Source of the DNA: Planctomycetaceae bacterium UBA2972
GTDB taxonomy: Bacteria; Planctomycetota; Planctomycetia; Pirellulales; Pirellulaceae
DNA: 28,511 nt
Direction: 5' to 3'
NCBI GenBank assembly: GCA_002348315.1
Contig: DEAW01000145.1
Location: 1 to 28,511 of the forward strand
Under the pieces are notes generated by a model. It saw only the letters and a program-made list of their open reading frames with translations. It searched no databases and was not told the origin of the DNA. Shown piece after piece: positions 23,440 through 28,511 of the stretch (position 1 is the stretch's first letter; each line of letters opens with the position of its first letter). The translations under genes were made by a program, and so were the position numbers.

Positions 23440-24231
23440 TCAAGATTCAGAACCCAAACCCGGCACTGAAAAACCAGCGCGACAAACCACGGCCACACTG
23501 ATTTGATCGACTCCGTAGTCTTGTAATGCCCGAGAAATTTCAGCCAACGTTGCTCCGGTGGTCATCACATCATCAACCAGTAGAATGTGTTTTGCTGTGT
23601 GAAGCCGACTGCCACGTACTCTAAATGCCCGCTCTACATTGCGTATGCGTTGACGAGGAGACAGCATACCCTGTTTTTTTGTTAGCCTGCGAGCAAGAAG
23701 CATTCTTAGATTCAACGGAATCCCCGTTTTGTATGATAGTCCACGCGCAATCATGGTAGCCGGACTTTGATTTCTCATTAGACGCCGCCTCCAGTGCATC
23801 GGTACGGCAACAATCTGATCGACGTCTGAGTTTACTAGACGACCTGCCAATAACTGCCCCAATGTAAACCCGACGTACCCGCTAGTCGAAGCTTTAGCCT
23901 GTAATAGCAACTCCTGAAGTCGTCCCTGATAACTACCTACTAGATAAATCCGTTCAAAACCAAATCCTACCTCTTCACACTCAGGACAGTTCAACGACTC
24001 CGTCCAGACGGAGTCCACCGGCATGCCGACAGTAGCAGCCGAATCAGGTACCAGGGGCCGAGGATATCCACAGACCCTGCAACGCCCTGTCACATCCTCC
24101 AACAAACTACGGCAACAAGTATGGCATAACAAATCCACACCACTTTTTTTCGCATCCACCAGGCACTGTCGACAGGAAATACACATTGGAGGAAATAATA
24201 AGTCCTTGAATGATTGCACAAATTGCCGCAT
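23440..24231 (-). CDS. ComF family phosphoribosyltransferase-like protein
   Basis: A 263-residue protein of the ComF/GntX family, linked to DNA uptake in competent bacteria but widespread outside them. The N-terminal zinc-binding part has Cys17, 20, 23, 36, 39, 40, 51, 54 and a further CPEC (82-85). The phosphoribosyltransferase domain includes VAVPMHWRRRLMRNQSPAT and the PRPP-binding motif ILLVDDVMTTGAT near 216-228. The start ATG has AAAGGATAAG just upstream. It is divergent from the aminotransferase gene across 139 bases. Without other competence genes here, a role in DNA uptake is not shown. Confidence 0.9.
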   Translation of the reverse strand: MRQFVQSFKDLLFPPMCISCRQCLVDAKKSGVDLLCHTCCRSLLEDVTGRCRVCGYPRPLVPDSAATVGMPVDSVWTESLNCPECEEVGFGFERIYLVGSYQGRLQELLLQAKASTSGYVGFTLGQLLAGRLVNSDVDQIVAVPMHWRRRLMRNQSPATMIARGLSYKTGIPLNLRMLLARRLTKKQGMLSPRQRIRNVERAFRVRGSRLHTAKHILLVDDVMTTGATLAEISRALQDYGVDQISVAVVCRAGFSVPGLGSES

Positions 24232-24370
24232 TGCTTATCCTTTCCTAAGACACCTTCCTCGCGTCATTAGCTCGACTCAATTGGATTGCCTTAAAATACC
24301 GAATAGCGAAATAGCCTCATCGCATTTTGTAAGTTTTGAATTGACACTCCACTGCCGGAGAAACAACTCT

Positions 24371-25657
24371 ATGACCACATCCACCGATCACTCCATCAGT
24401 CGACGAGCAAAACAGGCCGCCGGTCAGCCCATCAGCCAATTAATGGGGATGGCACTTTCCAACCCCAACATCATTTCACTTGCCGCAGGATTTGTGGATA
24501 ACGACTCGCTACCTGTCACCACGACAAACCTCGCTACTCAAAAAGTTCTGGCTGCAGGTGAGACTTCAAAAGCGGCTTTGCAATATGGTTCCAATAACGG
24601 TGACGAGCAACTAAGAACTCTGGTTCTTGAACAGGCCATTGCCATGAATCATGCCGCGTCCGATCAGGCGGCCAACTACCAGACGACACTCGAACAAGTT
24701 TTTATCACACCGGGCAGTAACCAACTACTTTATCTGATTGCTGACACACTGCTTGATCCCGGCGACATCATCCTCTGCGCTTCGCCCTCCTATTTCGTCT
24801 TCATCGGAGCGGTTAAGAATATCGGTGGCCGCACGATCGGAGTGGCAACGGACAACAACGGGATCATCCCCCGTTCACTCGAAGAGGCTCTCGAACAGAT
24901 CGAACGTGACGGCAATCTATCGAAAGTCAAAGCGATTTATACCGTACCTTACTTTGACAACCCGGGCGGTACCACGCTGACCGCTGAGCGAGGTCAGCAA
25001 ATTCTTGACATTGCTCGCCGCTGGTCCCGAGACCACAAAATCTATGTTATTTCAGATGAAGCCTATCGCATGTTGCGTTACGAGGGTCCGGATGTTCCCA
25101 GTATGCACCACTGGGACCCCTCTCTGGAGCATACAATTGTTGCCGGCACGTTTTCCAAATCCTATTCACCGGGAATCCGAGTCGGTTGGGGATTCTTACC
25201 CACCGATCTGATCGGACCACTCGGTGACCAGAAAAGCAACATTGACTTTGGAGCCCCTCTGTTGGCCCAACGCATTATGGCTACCATTCTAGAGGAAAAT
25301 CTGTGGCTGCCTCATGTCGAGAAATTGCGAGGTGTTTACCGACAACGATGTCATGCCATGCTCGGAGCGTTGGAAACTCACCTTGGCGACGTTTCCGGCT
25401 GCCATTGGCATAAAACCAACGGCGGCCTCTGCGTCTGGCTCACACTGCCAGAACACATTGATACGGGCATGCAGGGAACTTTCATCAAAGCCGCAGTGGA
25501 GGCCGGAGTGCTCTATGTCCCCGGTGAATTCTGCTATGCCAGTGGAGGAGAACCGGCAAATCACAGTACCATCAGATTGACATTTGGTGTACAGTCTGCA
25601 GAGAGAATTACACAGGGAATCGGCCTCTTGTCAGAACAAATTAAACACTGGCAATGA
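24371..25657 (+). CDS. PLP-dependent aminotransferase, class I/II (2-aminoadipate/aromatic type)
   Basis: A fold-type I aminotransferase of 428 residues. PLP-binding residues: Lys263 in GTFSKSYSPGIRVGW (Schiff base), Asn197 in YFDNPGGTT, Asp229 and Tyr232 in VISDEAYRM, and a C-terminal Arg in HSTIRLTFG for the substrate carboxylate. The pattern is closest to the MocR-aminotransferase/LysN/ARO8 group, lacking the MocR DNA-binding domain. The amino donor cannot be predicted. I chose ATG at 24371, with GGAG (24357-24360) upstream; the frame is open to 24023, but that part is antisense to comF and lacks family similarity. The permease gene follows after 20 bases. Confidence 0.92.
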   Translation: MTTSTDHSISRRAKQAAGQPISQLMGMALSNPNIISLAAGFVDNDSLPVTTTNLATQKVLAAGETSKAALQYGSNNGDEQLRTLVLEQAIAMNHAASDQAANYQTTLEQVFITPGSNQLLYLIADTLLDPGDIILCASPSYFVFIGAVKNIGGRTIGVATDNNGIIPRSLEEALEQIERDGNLSKVKAIYTVPYFDNPGGTTLTAERGQQILDIARRWSRDHKIYVISDEAYRMLRYEGPDVPSMHHWDPSLEHTIVAGTFSKSYSPGIRVGWGFLPTDLIGPLGDQKSNIDFGAPLLAQRIMATILEENLWLPHVEKLRGVYRQRCHAMLGALETHLGDVSGCHWHKTNGGLCVWLTLPEHIDTGMQGTFIKAAVEAGVLYVPGEFCYASGGEPANHSTIRLTFGVQSAERITQGIGLLSEQIKHWQ

Positions 25658-25677
25658 ACCTACTGTAGCTGAAGCGG

Positions 25678-26823
25678 ATGGAGCCCATGACGCTGCTTTC
25701 CAGATATACGATCAAATTATTCATTAAGATCTACCTCATCATGCTGATCTCCATGTTCAGCATGTATTTCATCTTTGATATGGTGACCAATCTGGATCGC
25801 TTGAGTAACGCGACACCCGAAGATGGCAAATTAATCCATACACTGTTGCAGTACTACGGAGTCCGCAGTCTTTCTCTGTTTAATACACTCAATGCCGCTG
25901 TGATTCTCCTGGCTGCCGTCGCCACCGTATCCAGCATGCAAAGTAAAAACGAGTTGATCGCTCTGCATTCGATGGGAGCACCTCCCACGCAAATCGCAAA
26001 GCCACTTATCCTGCTGGCCATCTTACTGGCAACGCTAGCAGCCTTAAATCGGGAAATCCTGCTACCTCGCTACCAACAAGCTTTAAGTCGCTCTGCTCAA
26101 AACTGGAATGGCGAAGAGAAAATACCGATTCGAGCGAAGTTTGATCACCGCACAGACATACTCATTGGAGGACAGCATGCGATTAAATCTGCCCGCACGA
26201 TTCTCAATCCACGGCTCCACTTGCATCGACCACTTGGACAATTTCCAAGGATCATTGAAGCAGAGGTGGCTGAGTATATACCAGCGTCTGAGTCACAGCC
26301 TGCGGGTTATAAACTGCTCAACATCGTAGTGCCTGAGTCCCTGGCAAATTACCAATCTGCGAAACTTAATGACGACCCGGTCATCCTCACGGCTATGGAC
26401 GAGGAATCATTAGCTGACAACGAATTGTTTTTGGTTAGTAATTTACCGTTCGAGCTGCTGGTTGCTCAGAATAACCATTACAAGTTTAGTTCCACCAAAG
26501 GGCTGATCGAACTGTTACAGAATCCGAGTCTCGACTATGGAGCTCATTTGCGAGTGCAATTGCATGCTCGCATCGTGCAACCTGTACTGGACATCACTCT
26601 GCTACTACTCGGACTGCCATTTGTGCTGTCCGGGCGGAACCAAAACCTTATCTTCTCGATCTGCAGCAGTTTTGGAGCGATGGTCCTGTTTTATGGTCTG
26701 GTCTTCACATGCCATGCCATTGGCTCAAGTGGCTATGCCATCACTCCATCGCTGGCCGCCTGGCTACCTCTCTTTGTTTTGATACCGGCAACCTACTTTG
26801 TGACCAAGCACATACGCCGCTAA
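25678..26823 (+). CDS. LptF/LptG family permease
   Basis: An inner-membrane permease of the LptF/LptG (YjgP/YjgQ) family, which with LptB extracts lipopolysaccharide for export. It has 381 residues. Three N-terminal helices (about 13-35, 66-86, 106-124), with the cytoplasmic coupling motif NELIALHSMGAPPTQIAKPL at about 91-110, are followed by a periplasmic beta-jellyroll-like part (about 130-295) and three C-terminal helices (about 305-378). Only one of the two paralogues is visible and I cannot say whether it is F or G. The start is either ATG 25678 or ATG 25687; both are possible. It lies 20 bases after the aminotransferase and may be co-transcribed. Confidence 0.85.
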   Translation: MEPMTLLSRYTIKLFIKIYLIMLISMFSMYFIFDMVTNLDRLSNATPEDGKLIHTLLQYYGVRSLSLFNTLNAAVILLAAVATVSSMQSKNELIALHSMGAPPTQIAKPLILLAILLATLAALNREILLPRYQQALSRSAQNWNGEEKIPIRAKFDHRTDILIGGQHAIKSARTILNPRLHLHRPLGQFPRIIEAEVAEYIPASESQPAGYKLLNIVVPESLANYQSAKLNDDPVILTAMDEESLADNELFLVSNLPFELLVAQNNHYKFSSTKGLIELLQNPSLDYGAHLRVQLHARIVQPVLDITLLLLGLPFVLSGRNQNLIFSICSSFGAMVLFYGLVFTCHAIGSSGYAITPSLAAWLPLFVLIPATYFVTKHIRR

Positions 26824-26874
26824 AAGCTAATTAGCATGCGTCCATATTGATCATTCTGTGGAAAGATAGAACTC

Positions 26875-26889
26875 TGTAGAGGCTCTACA
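26875..26889. terminator. Inverted repeat at the end of the Gly-rich gene
   Basis: TGTAGAG (26875-26881) and CTCTACA (26883-26889) form a 7-base perfect inverted repeat with a single central base, overlapping the last codon and stop codon of the minus-strand gene. It lies between convergent genes. There is no T-run and a one-base loop cannot close, so only a cruciform or protein-binding site is possible; the terminator role is weakly supported. Confidence 0.2.
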
Positions 26890-28511
26890 TAGCGCCTGGG
26901 AATGCACCGGCAGCCGGATCCGCCATCGGATTCGTACCTGGTCCTGCTCCGGGTAAAGCACCTTCACCTCCACCCGGGGCGCCCATCGGGTCTGCTCCTG
27001 CCAACCCATTATTATTCCCTCCGTTACCTGGGTCTTCGGATCCAACTCCGGCACCTGGGAATGATCCACCATCATTTCCAAAAGGACTTCCCGCTCCACC
27101 GTTTTCAGCCTGAGGTGGTTTACCCAAAATTTTGGCTGTTTCCACGTCTAAGAAGATGTCGACAGCTGAAAGTCGTTGCTGAAAGTTGCCAGCTATAAGC
27201 TGAGCGGACATTTGAGGGCCAATGATCGTGTCATAAGCAATTTTTCGATGTTCTTGAGGACACAACTGGTAACGATAGTAGAAAGCAACCTCAGCCAACG
27301 CTTTCAGCGGACTGATGGTTTTGCTATTTACCAGTGGGATCAAACGGTGCTGCTGGACGATTTCCGCTGTCAGGTTCTGAGGCATCTTTGCCATCTTGTA
27401 GTTCATGTCGACCGTCTTCATGAAGTCATTCACATTTTCCGTGAGCGGATCTGGTTTCTTCTGATCCTTCGCTCGTTTTCGCTCAGTTTGCATTGTGATG
27501 TTTACAAGCGGCACAGATTTTTTCAACTGACGCCCCGAGCTCACATCATGAACACTGACATAGGTTGTATTACGAACCAGACCGTTTTTCTGAATGAACG
27601 CAACTGAGACATCAAAGAAGATGACAGCATCAAGATCTTCTTCAACCGCCGTCGCTAGAATTTGATCGAGTGTACCTTCTCCTAGCATGACAACTCCGGG
27701 CGCAATACTTCCTGAACCGCCACCGCCGCCCATTCCGCCGCCCATGCCGGGGTCACCCATACCGGGTCCCATACCGCCTCCCATGCCGGCGCCACCACCG
27801 GCTGAAGGTGATTTCGACGCGGCCACTTGCAGCACAGTTCCAAAGTCCCCTCGAGTGACTCGCTGCTTCAATGCTTTGGCAATCTCTTCGCCTAAGTCAC
27901 CCGTATATTTTTTTAACTCTTCAGGAATTCCACCAGCCTGGCCGCCGCCCATGCCGCCCATACCGGGGCCGCCCATGCCTGACATATCACCCATACCACC
28001 AGGTCCACCGGGTCCACCGCCGAGTCCACCGCCTTCGCCAAATCCGCCATCACCGAATCCGCCATTGTTACCAGGGCGTCCGGATGTCAATTTTTGCTCG
28101 GTCCCAATCGGTTTGGCATCACCTTTGTAGTCTCGAGGTGTCATCTTCACGTTGACAGCCAAACCAAACCGGACTGCCAACCCCGGACGTTTTGCTCCGG
28201 GAATCCAACGAAATCTGGCGAGGATATTATCCGGAGTTTCATCTGCGATTGCGGCGGCGTAAATTAAGTCGATTGCTTGTTTGTCTTTGCCTTGGCTATA
28301 GGACTGATTTGCCATTTCTGCGAGTGTTTTCGGAGCGGGACCTTGTCCTCCGCCCATACCAGACATGTCACCCATGCCTCCCATTCCAGCCATGCCCCCC
28401 ATGCCTTCTGCACCGGAATCCATGCCTTCGCCCATGCCAGCCATGCCGCTCCCCATACCGGGACCACCCATGCCCATACCTTCTCCACCACCTTCTCCGC
28501 CAGGATCAGTC
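26885..28511 (-). CDS. Gly/Met/Pro-rich planctomycete protein, 5' end beyond the window
   Basis: The frame stays open to the right edge (upstream of ATG 28477 it reads TDPGGEGGGEG), so the true start is outside and 28477 is probably internal. Visible parts: a Gly/Met-rich stretch (GMGGMAGMGGMGDMSGMGG type), a short globular segment (TLAEMANQSYSQGKDKQAID and a beta-like part), a second Gly-rich linker, a globular domain of about 210 residues (LDQILATAVEEDLDAVIFFD to VDIFLDVETAKILGKPP) and a third Gly/Pro/Asn-rich tail ending PGAM. The second globular domain has a conserved look, but I do not recognise the family. No signal peptide can be judged. The low-complexity parts suggest an extended linker or surface protein. 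Confidence 0.75.
   Translation of the reverse strand, partial: TDPGGEGGGEGMGMGGPGMGSGMAGMGEGMDSGAEGMGGMAGMGGMGDMSGMGGGQGPAPKTLAEMANQSYSQGKDKQAIDLIYAAAIADETPDNILARFRWIPGAKRPGLAVRFGLAVNVKMTPRDYKGDAKPIGTEQKLTSGRPGNNGGFGDGGFGEGGGLGGGPGGPGGMGDMSGMGGPGMGGMGGGQAGGIPEELKKYTGDLGEEIAKALKQRVTRGDFGTVLQVAASKSPSAGGGAGMGGGMGPGMGDPGMGGGMGGGGGSGSIAPGVVMLGEGTLDQILATAVEEDLDAVIFFDVSVAFIQKNGLVRNTTYVSVHDVSSGRQLKKSVPLVNITMQTERKRAKDQKKPDPLTENVNDFMKTVDMNYKMAKMPQNLTAEIVQQHRLIPLVNSKTISPLKALAEVAFYYRYQLCPQEHRKIAYDTIIGPQMSAQLIAGNFQQRLSAVDIFLDVETAKILGKPPQAENGGAGSPFGNDGGSFPGAGVGSEDPGNGGNNNGLAGADPMGAPGGGEGALPGAGPGTNPMADPAAGAFPGAM

Noticed and set aside
24341..24346. TTGACA as a -35 box for the aminotransferase gene
   Set aside because: Only 24 bases separate it from the ATG and no -10 box fits.
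24023..24370. N-terminal extension of the aminotransferase frame by 116 residues
   Set aside because: It is antisense to comF, has unlikely composition and no aminotransferase similarity; ATG 24371 has a good Shine-Dalgarno.
27687..28130. A 147-residue Pro-rich frame on the plus strand
   Set aside because: It is the mirror of the Gly-rich codons of the minus-strand gene; repeats of GGN read as CCN on the other strand.

Overview
The window looks like part of a Planctomycetota chromosome with moderate G+C. The evidence is a large secreted dehydrogenase/cytochrome c protein of the 'Pirellula/Verrucomicrobium' type, a DUF2203 gene inside a complex I operon, menaquinone synthesis by the futalosine route (mqnD), two csrA paralogues, and a long Gly/Met/Pro-rich protein of the kind common in this phylum. 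This is recognition by eye; genus cannot be fixed.

Layout. Bases 1-5012 hold an SDR oxidoreductase (+), the secreted cytochrome c/beta-propeller protein (-) and a TatD nuclease (+). A dispersed 8-bp-periodic repeat lies before the SDR gene and again directly against the tatD start codon. Bases 5047-18455 are one long minus-strand block read from high to low coordinate: nuoI, a DUF2203 gene, nuoA, nuoC, nuoD, nuoH, nuoJ, nuoK, nuoL, nuoM, nuoN and a ferritin-like gene, with gaps of 0-85 bases. nuoB, nuoE, nuoF and nuoG are not in the window. Bases 18456-19020 are a 565-base gap with hairpins and a possible gene remnant. Then come csrA (first copy), tRNA-Glu(TTC), two intrinsic terminators, mqnD (-), a 679-base repeat-filled gap, and csrA (second copy). 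From 21440 onward are hemC and a DUF502 membrane protein (overlapping pair, -), a ComF-like phosphoribosyltransferase (-), a PLP aminotransferase (+), an LptF/LptG permease (+) and, cut by the right edge, the Gly/Met-rich protein (-).

How the genes fit together. The nuo block encodes the whole membrane arm of NADH:quinone oxidoreductase plus the connecting subunits C, D and I. Its quinone is probably menaquinone, consistent with mqnD about 1.2 kb away. hemC supplies tetrapyrrole for cytochromes such as the one at 1135-4074. Several complex I subunits are clearly enlarged: NuoL has three His/Asp/Glu-rich insertions (978 aa in all), NuoN a 100-residue acidic insertion, NuoM an acidic tail, NuoA an extra linker, and NuoH and NuoJ charged C-termini.

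The most unusual observations are the His-rich NuoL loops, the missing nuoB, the 8-bp-phased repeat family and its contact with the tatD start, the 12-base perfect Shine-Dalgarno between nuoH and nuoJ, and the candidate remnant in the nuoI-csrA gap. I did not find a clear defence system, CRISPR array, prophage or insertion sequence.
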